DNA of 64,000 nt from Nigrospora sphaerica (GCA_018287875.1 JAGVVL010000025.1:1302001-1366000), one strand, 5' to 3'. Positions 1 to 12,935 are shown, counted from the stretch's first letter. The notes: generated from the letters alone by a model not told the origin. A program made the numbers and translations.

Positions 1-3000
1 GCACTAATATAGGCCAAGACTCGCGGAAGCCGTATCGAAGTCTTGGCAGTCCAACTTTTGCTGAGGTCTGCGACCAACTTTGTCGGGTGCGTGCTTCACG
101 CCGTTGGAGGGTAGTTGTCGGTACAGTACCTACTGGACAGCAATTCTGCCACAGTCATCCCTTCCAGCCGCCGCCTTGCGAGGGGGTGGGCGGTTGCAGA
201 CGCTCCAGTCGCTGCGGTTCCGGTCTGTGCCCACCTCCCGAAACCCGCGCCAAACATCGCCGGCCATTGCCCATGGAACCTTGGTGAAGATCAACAAGAG
301 CAGCAGAGTACTTGCGCATCTTTGCCGCGGCTGTGATCACGGAGTGGTCCACTGCCCAGGCTCCCGGGCAAGCCGACGTGCGTAGGCTGCTTGCTACAAG
401 TACTTCTCATCTGAACCGGATGCAGGTGGTGGCAATCCCCAGTGCACAGCAGCGGGTGCTATCTTCGTCGCTGGAGCAGTCATGTCTTCCACAGCACACT
501 CCCTGATACTGGAATGCCGTCCAGCCGTCGTCTCGCAGAAAGACACAGGGCTCATATCCGTCGCCTATTTAGCAGGCTCGTTCCAGCTCTGGCAAGCTGA
601 GAGGTAGTCCAACGTCTGATGACAGCAAGCCTTTTTCGCCCCGTGCCACCGCCAGCAGACCAGTCGACCGAGTGCCGAATTGGAACTTTCGCCGTCGTCC
701 TTCCGAGTAATCAGCGAAGTTTTGCCGTTCTGATCGGCGAGCGGGTGGTGGTCCACATGGCTTTGGCGCTGGGCTGACCTAATTAGTAGACCACGGACGA
801 GGCTTGGGGCTGGGACCGAGGGGGGACGGTCAGTAAGAACATCACCTACCCGTGGCCCGTCTATCACCACTCATCACAACCGCATCCGCGGATATAGAAT
901 CCTGGCCGGCTCTGTCGGCCGTTCGGCACGGGGCTGGGCAAGGAAAAAGAATCCAATGGGGACGCGTAAGTGAGTGGAACGGCCATGGCGAACCCGGGCC
1001 GCTGGATAGGCCAGCGGCTCATGATCCCGAGTGATAAGATAATGTCGCTTGGCAGCTACCCCGTCAAATGACGGCAGGATTGTCATTGCACTCTCTCCAG
1101 CCGTTTCTTTACTAGCCAGTCTTGCCTTAGAGATATGTCCAACTTGGTTGCGTGTTTGCTGGTACGGCCTGTTTTCAGGACCTATAAGCTGGAACCGTCC
1201 GTGAGAGTGAGGCTGCGACGAGAGAATCAGCCATGCGTGGATGCTATCTGTGAGAGGACGGATGCCAGGCGACACGATACCTCAGTATGATGGAAGAGCA
1301 TGCATAGTGCATGTATGTACGTCCGATCTTGTCCGATAATGGATGGAAGTCCCAGGAGGATATGAGATGCCTACACTATGGGTTAGGGCTACGCACTCAG
1401 CATGTTCCGTTTCCTCCTTTTCCATGCAACCTATTGGCCAGGACGTATCGCATGCACCCGAGATGCGAATCTCGTTCCCTTTGCAGACGGGAATGCATCG
1501 CCGTGGGAGGAGACAGCAACACCACTACCCACAACATGCCGTCCATAGGTCGTTCAGCATGGTGGATTCATGTAAGGATCTAGTTAGTATTAAGTTCACC
1601 CCTGCGCCCCTGCCCGCCTCGTCCCCGCTTTTGGGCCGAGTCCCCATTAACTATCCGTTGCCGAGCCTCGAGACGACTCACGGTCTTTTCAGGTCGTTCT
1701 CTTCTCCCAATCGCGCAGAGAGAGTATTGTCTTTTGCCCATCCATTTCTTACATGGTATTGTCCGAGCTGGCCGCCGTAGTGGTACATACGGCCCCAGCC
1801 CCACCGTATATATGAAGCCCGTCACCGTATGGGATAGCAGCCGTGACTGGCTCCCTTTACGATCTGAGTTACCAAGGTTATCACTATCTTTGGTCCAGCC
1901 TCCCCTTCTTGTCCACTGTTTAGTACACAGGCACTTATCGTTTTCTCCAACCTAACCTAGCCTGCCCAAGTACTCGCCGTTTCGGATTCTGTAGGTAAGC
2001 ACACTGTAGCCGGCGCATTCGACTGCAGCACGGGGACGATACCTACCTACTCCGTATATATGTATGTGTAGATAGATACCTGCACCATACGTAGATGGGC
2101 ACCGAGTCTCCCCTTCCCAATTGGGTCCATCTGACTCGTAACACGCCGGGAGGACCACTCAGGGCGCGGAGATGCTCATCAAGGACCTGGGAGGTCGGTG
2201 TACCTCTCCTGCGCGCCCAGAGCACCAAAACTGCCAGGAAGAACAAACACCCACACGCTGGAAAGGGTAGGTCGGCCTTTACCCTGGCGCTGGGACCGAC
2301 AGACTCCCCGACTCCCTTGTGCCAGCACCCTCTCTCTCTTTCTCTCTTGTAGCAGGTGGAGGGACACTTTGCATCCATTCGGATGTGTCCTCTGACGGAT
2401 CAGGTAACCAGATCCCCCAGCCGGCCTACAGACTTTTTCGACCCTCCCTCTTCCCTCCTTCTCTCTCGCTCCAGCCTCGGATTCAAAGTCGCCTTCTCGC
2501 CTCCTGTCCCCGTCTGGTCCCCGTCCCCGCGCCCGTCCGTCCCTGGCCCGTCCTTGTCCGTCCCTGGCCCGTTCATGTTCGTCTCTACCCAATTGCCTGC
2601 CTGCCTAGGTACTCAGCTAGGCACCTCCTACTCTCCCCTCTCGTCCAGCCCGCCCTTCCGCCACGACACACACCGGCGTCAGTGAGCAGCCTACCGGGAC
2701 GATTTCTTCTTCGTGCTCCACAGGTACTTCCTTACGGCTTGGTGCCACCAACTACAGTTCGGCGGGCGCGAAAACGGGCCCGTTTTGCCCTTCCCGGTCG
2801 CCCAATCGTCGACGACGCCGCTTCCTGTGCCCAAACCTGACCTTGACTTTAGCCTTATGCACATGCCGGCTTCATGGGGGAACGACGGCCGCCCTACGTA
2901 ATAGCACATAGACCTCCCAGACACCAACCGAACCGTTGTACTCTCTCTTCAGATCAATTTCCCCTGCCCGTCCATTCCGGGAGGGTCGTTCCACCTTCAC

Positions 3001-3723
3001 TCTATTAATCAAGAGCCCGTTCCCCGGGTTCCTTTCCCGCCCGCCACGAACCAATACTTTCCTCCTCTTCCCGATCGCCAGATCGTCGGCGCCATCGCCC
3101 GCCTGCCTACCTCATTCATCCCACCTGCCAGCCCGCCTGGCGACCATCTCAGCCCGACTCGGTACAGCGCACGACTCAGTTCGATTACAACGCATTCGCG
3201 CGCCTGTCGCCACGTTTTATGGACGCTCCGGGGCAGCTTCCAGTTCCTACGTCGCATCCCATTGAACTTCTTTAACCTGCATCCTTCCGCCTGCCATCCT
3301 AGTTGCTCCGTTTCTCGGGCTGACACAACCTTGCCAATCCACCCTCGGTCGATTCGACATCCCACCCCTACCTCTAGAGAGGCAGGCAATCAACCAACGT
3401 CCATTCCGCCCCAACGCCGGCCAATGGTATAGTCGCCTGCGCTCGCCGCCGCCGCCTTTCCCCATTCCGTGCGCCTTCGGCGTCACAGGACGTTGCCGCA
3501 GCAGTAAACCCCGGCGCGTTCCTGTCCACAATGCTTGGGGGGTATCCCTGGTCGATTGCAACAAGTGAACCCATCTAGAGAGGACAAGCCTTGCCGTGGA
3601 TGACCCAAGCAGAACCTCGCCGCCGAAATCGCGACAGCGGCGGTAAGCACGACGACAACCACTTCCGCTAGCCAGCCACCATAACCACCGCGGCGGCGAC
3701 GACAGAAACAGCAGCCGCCCATC
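1..3723. other. Gene-free stretch; 3' part is probable promoter/leader of the transcription factor
   Basis: No open frame here shows family similarity, consistent codon bias or plausible exon structure on either strand. From about 2320 to 3720 the plus strand is strongly pyrimidine-rich, with CT runs such as those near 2333-2350 and 2440-2480. That is typical of promoters and 5' leaders of filamentous-fungal genes, so much of it probably belongs to the gene starting at 3724. Short upstream ATGs occur in it. The first 2 kb holds nothing I can name. Confidence 0.6.
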
Positions 3724-6700
3724 ATGACCCTTCCAACTGTTCCCGAGGGTAGCCAGCCCGGAGACGCCACCACGCCACCAGTGAAGGGCGAGGTCGTCGA
3801 CCACCTCGACGGTGACCTGGGGCCCTCCGATGCCGAGGACTTATCGGACGGCCAGTCCGGCGACGAGTCTTCGCAAGCGAAGGGAAAGGGCGTCGACTCC
3901 AATGGCGATACCCCATCAGCACCCATGCAGAAACGTCGAAGAGTAACACGAGCCTGTGACGAGTGCCGGAGGAAAAAAATCAAGTATGTTGGCTATTTTC
4001 GCATCACCACACAATGTGCTTCAGGTCTCCGCCGCGGGCCAAGTTTTGTGTCGCGCGCCGCGCCGAAACACCGTGGGTATAGGCGCATACATGACTAATC
4101 CGTGGGTTCTTGCAGATGCGATGGCAAGCAGCCGTGTACACACTGTCAGGTCTACAGCTATGGTAACCGCTACCCCCTCCATGCCTGTGGCTCTCGCCGC
4201 CAAATGCTGACTTGAGACGCCAGAATGTACCTATGACAAACCCTCTAACCGGCGTAGAAACCCGGCGCCGCAGTATATTGAAGCATTGGAAAGCAAGTTG
4301 CAACGCGCTGAGATGCTTCTGCGCAAGTTCATGCCGGATGTTGATCTCAACGACCCCAATCTCGATCCCTCGGTGCAGCAAGAATTTCGGATGCGCGAGA
4401 AGTCACGCTCCCAACAGCACCGCCGCGTTCTCGATGACGCCTCGTCGAGCTCGTCATCCATGCTGAGCGGACAGCTCATGTCGATGATCCCATCCCTGGG
4501 GCAGCTGGACCTCAACGACAAGGGCGACTACGACTTCCACGGTGTTTCGTCCGGCGCCGTGTTCTTCAGGCGAATGAAGGAGCATTTTCGCACTTTGCTG
4601 GGTCGCGATTACCAACTTCCGATGCATGCCCGCGGGCGCCGGTCCGGAAATATTCTTGGCCTGGATTCGCCGAGATCTTCCACGAGTTCACGCTGGGAAC
4701 TTCCAAGCAGTACCAACTTCCACGAAATGCCCTCTCTCGAAACAGCACGACGGCTGTGCGACTTTTCGCTGAACTACGCGACCTGCCTGCTGCGCATTGT
4801 ACACATCCCCACATTTTACACCATGATGGAAGCCCTTTGGGCGAAGCCTCGACACACCTTTGACCGGGAGGACAACAGAAAGTTGGCACTAGTTTACTCG
4901 GCCATGGCGCTGGGTTGCATGTACGATGTGGCGGATCAGGACGGCCCTAAGACGAAACCGTCGCCGTACGAGCTGGCGATCGAGCAAGGGTAAAGCTCAC
5001 AACCCCTCCTCATCTGATCTTGGCTGACGGAAATTTCCAGGCTCAAGTACTACACTTCTGCGCGCATTCTCCTGCAGGATCCGACTGAGTGTCGTGATTT
5101 GACGACCCTACAAGCCTTGCTATTCCAGATTTTCTTTGTGCAGTCGATGTCCAACCTGAGCACGTGCTATGGTTTTGTCGGCGTTGCCTTGCGGTCCGCT
5201 TTGCGCATGGGTCTACACCGCGACCTGCCGCGCCAAAAGTTTGACCCCATCGAGCTGGAATCAAGGCGCCGAGTCTTCTACGTTTGCCGCCAGCTGGATA
5301 TATACGTCTCGGCCCTCCTGGGCTTTCCTATGTTGCTCAACGACGAAGATGTTGACCAGCCCCTACCAACGCCTGTCAACGACGAGTTCATCACCAAAGA
5401 TGGCATTCTGCCAATGCCCGCTGGGCAGCCTTGCCTGTTTGACGCCTTCAATGCGCACTCCCGTCTGATGGATATTCTGAGTAAGATCATCCGGCAGATT
5501 TACCCGCTGAAGGGCATGGATCAGACCCTGGAGGATGACGGCCAACCAAATGCGTCGTATATGATCAAATATTCCAAGATCAAGGAGATGGAGAAACGAT
5601 TACAGGAGTGGCATGAGGAGTTGCCTGTGGTATGGCGGCCGAACCCGTCGGGTCCTGAGGATATTGTCCGGTAAGTGTGACAATTGTGCCGTCATGTGTG
5701 GCTTCACCGCACGCACGATCTTGGGTGTTGGGATAAGGCGTGCTAACCCGGTTTTCTTTGCATACAGCGTCCGGACACTCCTCCGGTTCGCATACGCCCA
5801 CGTGCAGATGGTCCTGTATAGGCCGTTCCTTCACTACGTCTCGCCCCGGATCTCCACAGGAAAGAAGGTGGACGACCGCGCGTACGCTTGCGGTGCCGCC
5901 GGTATCAGCGTTGCCCGCAACATCGTGCAGATAGGAACCGAGATGCGCAAACAAGTGTCCCTTGTCGGGCCCTACTGGTTTACCTTTTTCACCGAATTCT
6001 TTGCCATTATAACTCTGGTCTTCTTCGTCCTGGAGAACAGAGAAAAGCCCGGGGTTTTGGAAATCATGGCCGATGCGTCGGCCGGCCGGGATATGATCAG
6101 CAAACTTGCCGAGAAGAGCATGGCTGCGGATCGCATCACGAACGCGCTGAATGTGGGTTGTCATTGCCAGTGCTCGAGAGAAACACAGCTAACCGCAACA
6201 GATCCTGTTCGAGGGGCTTCCCGAGGAGCTGAAAAAGGCCAAGGCTCGACCATCAAACCCCAGCAAAAAGCGGTCTGCTCCTGGGTCCAAGGGCGGTGCC
6301 ATTGCTACTCCCTCACCTCCCGTCTTGCATACCAAGACGGGTCGGAGCCGGCGAGACGAATCGAGCCGATCGAGGAGCGGCTCGGCAAAGCCGGCACACA
6401 AGCCGTCGATTGGGCAGGCACCCGCCAACATTTACCCGGGCGATATCTCGATGGGAACCGACTTCAGCTCGTCGGGGTTTTCTCCTTCGCTGCCTTCCTT
6501 GTCCCCGCACGACATGACGGCCTCGCATGTGAACACGATGACGACGGGCCCCATGTATCATCAACAGCATCATATGCAGCCCGGCCCGGCCGGCGACATG
6601 GGCCGGCTAGGGCTAGGCGGGATGTTCCACACCGACGATCCGTTGGCGTACCCCAACCAACCGACGGACTTCAACTTCCAGCACACGAGCTCGTCGATGA

Positions 6701-7029
6701 ACCAGAACAGCACCCTGAGCAGCCAGCAACCGCCACACGACATGAACTTCTTCCCGTCCAACAATTTTATCGAGGCGGACCTGATGGGTCCACTGCCGCC
6801 CTACCTGATGCAGAACCAAAGCCAGGTATTCGACTTCCCGTCGCAAATGTACTCGGATCCCATGTTCGTTCCGATGCAGCCGCCCCGTCCACCGCCACAG
6901 GCCCCGCCCCCTCAGCGCATTACGAGCCTGCAGCAACGACAATTAGCGGCACATCAAAGACAGCACGAATCGACACTGGAATCGTTCGCAAACACGCCTT
7001 GGTCCGGTATTTTCCCGCACCTCGACTAG
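3724..7029 (+). CDS. Zn2Cys6 fungal transcription factor, possibly AtrR-like
   Basis: Exons 3724-3983, 4116-4162, 4224-4989, 5041-5670, 5768-6152 and 6202-7029 join in frame to give 971 aa. The binuclear zinc cluster is split by the first two introns: C78 and C81 (CDEC), C88 and C94 (CDGKQPC), C97, C104. A basic linker and a short coiled coil (QYIEALESKLQRAE) follow. The middle, about residues 200-650, has the helical features of the fungal-specific transcription factor domain (Fungal_trans), including LRSALRMGLHRDLPR and ESRRRVFYVCRQLDIYVS. The tail is rich in Pro, Gln, Met and Asn, as in activation domains. The DNA-binding segment resembles what I remember of AtrR, the Aspergillus regulator of azole-drug transporters and ergosterol genes, but I could not check this. 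A nuclear DNA-binding regulator is near certain; the target set is not. Confidence 0.9.
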
Positions 7030-8187
7030 GACAGACGGGAGTTGTGGTGTAACTATGCCGGTTCGCAAGTAGGGTTCAGGGGCAGTTGCACAGGCCTACA
7101 TTGCATCCCTGCTACCAGCGCGACTGGCTACTTGCATTGCCTATGCTAGCCAGCGTCCTGTCTGTACTTAAGGACACGTCTAAGCGGGCGCCAATGGTGT
7201 CGCCGGAGGAAGAGAGGAACAAGGCAGGAATAGCCCCCGCGATGGATTGGCATGTAGGTGTGGGGCGTTTGGGACAGGACAATCAGGCGCATTTGTGAGG
7301 CGGTCGCTCACGATACCGAGTACTGCAACCGAGAATTTCCAAGTCGTTGGTCGAGCATACACAAGCGATGGGCGTTCTGGAGGGGGAGGGATTGGAATGG
7401 AGTGTAGAGGCTGGCTGGCCTCGGTGGGTCCCAAAGTAGGGCGCTGTACAAGTAGGTAGTCGCAAAAACCCACATGATGCACGACGATTGGTCCAGAGGA
7501 TGCGAGGCGCCGTCTAGTCGGTAGGAGGAGAGAGGATTGGCATTGCATAATTACCCAAGTAGGCAAGCAGGGCGGTATACGTGTGCGTGCATGGTGGAAG
7601 TGGTGGACGGATGGCTTTCCAGTGGCCTGCTAATGGCCCCAGTCGAGGGGGCACAGTTTCGCAGCCTCCACCACTGCGCTATTGGGAGCTGGATCCAGGA
7701 CGATGGCGGGGAGGGGAATGAATGGGTGGCCTCGGCGAAAAGATGGCAGATCCACCGTGAGACCGGCCGAGTCGAGTCGGTGTCGCGGCCGTGGTCACTT
7801 GACCTGGTCTGTTGTCGGCGGGGAAGGGCGAACGGATCGACGACAAAGTTTACTGTGGCTGTTGAACCGGCGGCTGCTTGAAGTTGGTTGTTCTCGGCCA
7901 CCCGGCGAGGGGAAACAGACGACGAGGGCCGGTTTCCCTTTCTGGCCGCGGGTAATTAAGTTAGTACATGTAGACATATTAGTACATAATGTACCGTCGA
8001 GACCGCCACGTATGGGGAAACGATTCCTAGTCAGTCCAGCACCACTCCTACTGACAGGAGCCCTACCGCCGCCACTCCTCACCACCACTGCCTGTTTGCA
8101 TCACCGTCGAGAGGCCCCGGCTACCGTCGTTGCCATCCGTCATCGTCCCGTCACCCCACCGCCCCCAGGGACGCGCGAGCGGCCAGC
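7030..8187. other. Intergenic: 3' region of the transcription factor and promoter of the aminopeptidase
   Basis: Overlapping open frames run in both directions here, but none has family similarity or splice continuity with a neighbour. The final 200 nt, from about 8030, are CT/CC-rich and look like the leader of the next gene. I see no RNA gene or repeat. Confidence 0.5.
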
Positions 8188-10027
8188 ATGCTTATCAAGA
8201 GGGCCGCGGGCGCCAGCGCCGCTGAGGCGGCCATCGATCATCGACTCGTGCCCGATGACGAGTTTAGCGCACTGTAAGAAGGACCTGCCCCGGTCATGGC
8301 GGCCCTAGTTGGCTGACGCCTTGTCCTGCAGGTCGATTGAAGTCGCCAGGCCCGTTAAGCCCAAATACCCTGGTGAGTGACCCGGCCGTTGCGCCTCTTT
8401 GTACGAATACCCGGCTGATGATGGGCCCAGCCAAGGAGCACGCGCGGAAGGTCGCCAAGGAACTGGGCGTCGAGAAGGGCCTCGTTTACCTGCCTGGCAA
8501 GCTCGAGGAGACGTGGGAGGACTCGGATATGGGCCCAGCCTTCCGGCAGCGTCGCTAGTAAGTCTCGGAAGGGGCCGTCAACGATCGAGGCAAGCGTCGC
8601 CCTCCCCCGGAAAAGCTAACGAGGGCGCCCAGCTTCTATTATCTCAGCGGCGCCGACTTTGCGGGCTGCGCCGTCACCTACGACATCGGCGCCGACGAGC
8701 TGGTGCTGTGGATCCCCTACACGCCGCCCCAGGCCGTTCTCTGGTTCGGCAAGACGCCCAGCCCCGACGAGTGTCGCGCCCGCTCCGACGTCGACGACGT
8801 GAAGTACATCCAGGGGCTGCCCGAGTACCTGGCGCCGGCGCTGGAGCGGGCGGGCACGCTCTACGTGTTGCGCGCCGCGCAGCTGCCGCCGGCGTTGGCA
8901 TCGACGAGCGCCCGCGTGGACGCCGCGGCGCTCCGGCCGGCCATGGACGAGGCGCGCGTCGTCAAGACAGCCTACGAGATCGCCATGATCCGGCGGGCCA
9001 ACGATATCTCGTCGGCCGCGCACCGCGCCGTGTGTCGTCGCATGCGCAGCTACGCCAACGAGTGCGAGATCGAGGCCACCTATGTGGGTGCCTGCACGGC
9101 CGAGAACGCGCACAGCCAGGTAACCCCTTGCGGAAAGCACCCGGTACGGATGAGGAACGAGGGTTGATCGTGGAACAGGCCTACCCCGTCATTGCCGGCT
9201 CCGGCCCCAACGCGGCCACGCTGCACTACGGCGCCAACAACGAGCCGCTCAAGGGCCGCCAGCTCGTCGTGCTCGACGCCGGGGCCGAGTGGCAGTGCTA
9301 CGCCTCGGACGTGACGCGGACGCTGCCCGTCGGAGGCGCTTTCACGCGCGAGGGCCGCGCCGTCTACGACGTCGTGCGGCAGATGCAGGACGAGTGCATC
9401 GCCCGCGTGGCGCCGGGCGCCGTCTTCTACCACCTGCACGTGCACGCGCACCGCGTCGCCGTGGCCGGCCTGCTGCGCCTCGGCGTCCTGCGCGGCGGCA
9501 CCGCCGACGAGATCCTCGCGAGCGGCACGAGCGCCGCCTTCTTCCCCCACGGCCTCGGCCACCACGTCGGGCTCGAGGTGCACGACGTCACGGGCCGCGA
9601 GCGCCTCATGCTGTCGGCCAACCAGACGGCCGGCGCCGCCCGCCCCGCGCCCCAGATCCACGGCCAGAAGCGCCACCTCGTCGGCCCCAAGGAGGTGCGC
9701 CTCATGGTGCGCTACGCCGCCGCCGGCAACGCCGACGCCGCCACGGCCCCCGGCGGCCGCCGCCGCCTCGCCCCCGGCATGGTCGTCACCGTCGAGCCCG
9801 GCATCTACTTCTGCCGCGACTTCGTCGAGGCCTACTTCCTGTCCAAGCCCGAGCACGCCCGCTACATCGACACCGACGTCCTCGACCGCTACTGGGACGT
9901 CGGCGGTGTCCGCATCGAGGACTGCATCCTCGTCACCGACGACGGCCACGAGAACCTCACCACGGCCCCCAAAGCCGAGGAAATGCTCCGCCTCATGAAC
10001 GGTCCGCCGCCGCGGGGCTACCCTTGA
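8188..10027 (+). CDS. pepP: Xaa-Pro aminopeptidase (peptidase family M24B)
   Basis: Exons 8188-8273, 8332-8372, 8431-8557, 8633-9119 and 9179-10027 give 529 aa. The enzyme removes N-terminal residues that precede proline, using two metal ions. The five expected ligands are visible: D280 (VVLDAGAEW), D291 (SDVTRT), H375 (HGLGHHVG), E453 (VTVEPGIY) and E494 (VRIEDCIL). The N-terminal domain is of the aminopeptidase P type (YYLSGADF, then LVLWIPY). There is no signal peptide, so it is probably cytosolic. The first coding exon is fixed by the frame across three short introns; MLIKRAAG is the only ATG that works. About 78 residues separate H375 from E453, including an Ala/Gly/Arg-rich loop near residues 430-445; this is longer than in bacterial aminopeptidase P. 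Third positions are very GC-rich, which creates long meaningless antisense frames. Confidence 0.93.
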
Positions 10028-10302
10028 TTGGGTGGCCGTGGGAGAATGTCATAGAGGCGCAGGGTTTGCCACACGGCAGAATGCCCAAAACCTTCCCACG
10101 TCATTGAATGATACCATTGCATATATTCACATATACTTTCCCTATGGCTGACTACGTAGTGACATGTATTCATACCTTCGTGTTGCGCACAAATGGTGCC
10201 CCTCCGTTGTCCACCGGGCAGTAACACCAAGCCTCCCCGCCGGGCCCCCCCCGTTTCGACGCCGCGGTCGCCCCCTCTCTCCAGCTAACAGCACGGCGGG
10301 CT

Positions 10303-11714
10303 TTACAGGTACTTCTTGGGGAGCGTCTTCTTGCGTTCGTACCAGATGTAGGCGGCGATCAGCATCACCTGGCCGCCGATGATGACGAAGATGAGGGTGC
10401 CGTGGCGCGGCGACGTCTGGACGGCCACGTGGTCCAGCATGGTGCCGTGCGAGTCGCCCATGATGCGCTTGAGGTTCATCTCGGACTCGACGATTTTGCG
10501 CGCCATGTCCGTTTTGAGGTTGGCCATGTCGCGTTCGAGATTGCTGATCTGGTTCTGAATGATGTCTAGCCGGTCCAGCTTGGAGGCCAGCACCTTGAGC
10601 TCGTGGATGGCCTGCGACGTCTCCTCGTGGCGCTTCTCGCCGACGGTGCCCTGCGTGGCCACGGACCGGAAGATGGTCGACAGGTGATGGTTGACGCTCT
10701 GCAGCCGGTTGTGCAGGTCGGTAAACTGCGCCTTGGAGGTGGTGAAGGTGTCGGGCGACTGGTCCGGGATCACGTTGTCGTAGGGGTCATCAGCGTTGTT
10801 GGCCGGAGGAGGCGGCGCATTCTGACCAGCATCCCTGTTCACAATAGTCTCCTGGTGCTGTTGTTGCTGTTGTTGCTGTTGCTGCTGCTGATGCTGTTGG
10901 GCCTCGCCGTGGGCATTCAGATCCTCCGTCATTACGACCATCTTGAATATCTCAAACGAATCCGGGTTCTCGGCACTGGCAGCCGTCAGGCCAAAGTGGT
11001 AGCCGGCGGGTATGCTGACCTGGTCCGTCTCGAAACAGAGGCGGTTGTCGATCTCGACCTTGAAGGACTTGGGGCCCTGGCGGAACTTGATCTGCGAAGG
11101 CCGGCCGAGGTTGCGGTAGCTGTAGTCGCAGTGGCCAAAGGCCAGGCTGTCCACGTTGTGATGCGTCTTGTAGTTGGTGGTGCCGTCGTTCAGGAAGCCC
11201 CGGATCATGCCTGCGCCCCCGCCCGAGCGGTCGATGACAAGCGCCAACCCCTCAAAGTGCTCGACCGTGTAGATGCTGGCGGAGCCCACGTCGTGGGCGC
11301 CCTGCTTCGCCAGCCAGATGTTCAAGTTTCCGCCGCCGCGCTCGGGTCCGTTGACGCGGAAGTCGACGTCGGCCACCCATTGAGCGTACCGGTTGGGGTG
11401 CTCGCCCCATATGGCGCCCCGGGCACTGCCCGGGGAGGGCTGGGTGAGGATGACTTTGTTGGAGAGGACCTCGGGGGTGTGGGGGGTGCCCTGGAGGGAG
11501 AAGCCCGGCACCGACTGCTGGCCCTGATCGTTTATCCTGCAAGCTGATGAGCCACGGCGGCGAGGGGCGAGGGGCGAGGAGGGCACGGGCGACGGCGGTA
11601 CCTTCCGGTGTATCCAAAACTCAGAGTATCGACGAGGAACTGGGCCTGCGCCTCGACGGGCCCGGCCATGGCGGCCAGGCCCAGGGTCAGGACCGACGAG
11701 GGTGTCCAGCGCAT
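10303..11714 (-). CDS. L-type lectin cargo receptor of the early secretory pathway (ERGIC-53/Emp47 type)
   Basis: Two exons, 11714-11602 and 11536-10303 (65-nt intron), give 448 aa. A signal peptide (MRWTPSSVLTLGLAAMAGPVEA) leads into a legume-lectin-like domain (about residues 30-240) with the family landmarks WLAKQG, LALVIDRSG, FLNDGT, HCDYSYRNLG and IPAGYHFGLTAAS. A glutamine tract lies near residues 248-264, then a predicted coiled-coil stalk (residues 300-400), one membrane span (LIFVIIGGQVMLIAAYIWY) and a short cytosolic tail ending KKYL. That is a canonical KKXX signal for COPI retrieval to the ER. Such proteins bind high-mannose glycans on cargo and cycle between ER and Golgi. It lies head-to-head with ALG8, which helps build those glycans; shared regulation is possible but unproven. 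Confidence 0.92.
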
Positions 11715-12935
11715 CGTGGGCGTGGGCGTTGGGACGTGCACGGGCAGACGCGGGCAAGAAGAGAAGGCGGGCGAGCGAGCTGGGAAGGGAGGGGTCGGGT
11801 GTGGGCACGCGGACGAGAAGACACGAAAACAAAAGACGGTTTGCGCGGGAAAGGAAACGAAGCCGCTGGCTTGTGATGGACGACGAGGAAAAGGTAACCC
11901 CGAGGGTTGGTTGTCGCGTCGCGGGACCCCTGAAGGTGCGCGGTTGGCTCGCCTGGCGGGCTGGCTGAGGACACTTTGGCACAATGGGGGAGAATGGCCA
12001 ATGTAAGTAGCTCTGCTTCAGGCGGCCCGTCCCAGGCGGAGGGGCTTCCGAGATACCTCTTTGGTCACAGGAACCCGGACAGCGCCGTGGTGGTAAATGT
12101 GCCCCGAGGGCCGAACTACGACGAGGCGGCCAAACGAGCGGGCGGTCCCTACCAACGTGTTGTGTTGCCTGCGTCGGGTGAGGTTCTAGAATCTTTGTCG
12201 AGCTGCACGGCTTTCCATGTGAACGGGAAGGGGTTCGGACGGTTGGAGCCAGTGAGAGCCACTGGGCCAACCGTAAACCTGGGGTAAAGGAGCTGAAACG
12301 GGCTAGGCAGCTCGATCAGTGCGAGAGTGTGTATGCGTGCCTCAGTAATGAGTACGTTGAGTTGCACTGCACTATTGCAGCTGCGCTGGTATCCCCCACC
12401 CCGCCCCTGCTCAGTTTCAGGTTGGCTCTGGCTCGCACCTACCGGGTTGGGCTTTGGCAGTTTCCCCTAATACCTTAAGTCGTCATACATGTACATGTAC
12501 TCCGTACATACTTGAGGTACATACTTCCAGTCTGTGCAGGATATACTTGTGGAAGGGACTGACGGACGCGCTGCAGCGCCAGCATGGATGCGCACATGGG
12601 ATAACAACCGAAAACGGTACCTAGTTCAGCTCAGGGCACCTGGCCAAGCCATTCGTACGTGCAGGGACGCGCCCCCCAAAGGAGGAAAAATTAGGAAAAA
12701 GAAAAGCCGGCCCTTCGCGCCCAGCCAATTAACTTCAACGCCCCCCGCCGGCCCTGGACAGGGCTCAGCTGGCACCGACAGCCCCGGCCTCATCCACCGA
12801 GAGACGTGTCTCTCATGAATGACCATCTCACCACTCCAGTCAGCAACTGCCCGTCCTCCATTTCCGTCCTCGCAACCCGCCTTGAGGCTGTCGCGGCTCC
12901 GTTGGCTTGGCCCGCTTCCCGCAGCTTCAACCACC
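11715..12935. promoter_or_regulatory. Divergent promoter region between the lectin gene and ALG8
   Basis: About 1.2 kb separate the two start codons, and no coding frame in it is credible. Near 12488-12525 lies a dense run of GTAC palindromes (catgtacatgtactccgtac), a motif class scattered through intergenic DNA of this window. Minus-strand frames near 11750-12000 are C/T-rich leader of the lectin gene, not protein. Confidence 0.5.

Noticed and set aside
3724..7029. Identification of the regulator as XlnR or AmyR
   Set aside because: The zinc-cluster sequence does not match what I recall of XlnR or AmyR; general fungal_trans similarity is not specific enough.
9080..9949. 289-codon minus-strand frame (and 8616-9140)
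   Set aside because: Both are antisense to the Xaa-Pro aminopeptidase exons and low-complexity Val/Gly/Ala/Asp; they are shadows of codon bias.
11540..12270. Long N-terminal extension of the lectin frame
   Set aside because: The frame is open upstream of 11536, but the signal peptide and start of the lectin domain lie in another frame joined by a clean 65-nt intron.
12819..12935. Upstream in-frame start for ALG8
   Set aside because: It would add 39 Ser/Pro/Arg-rich residues before the conserved N-terminus. The ATG at 12936 has a better context.
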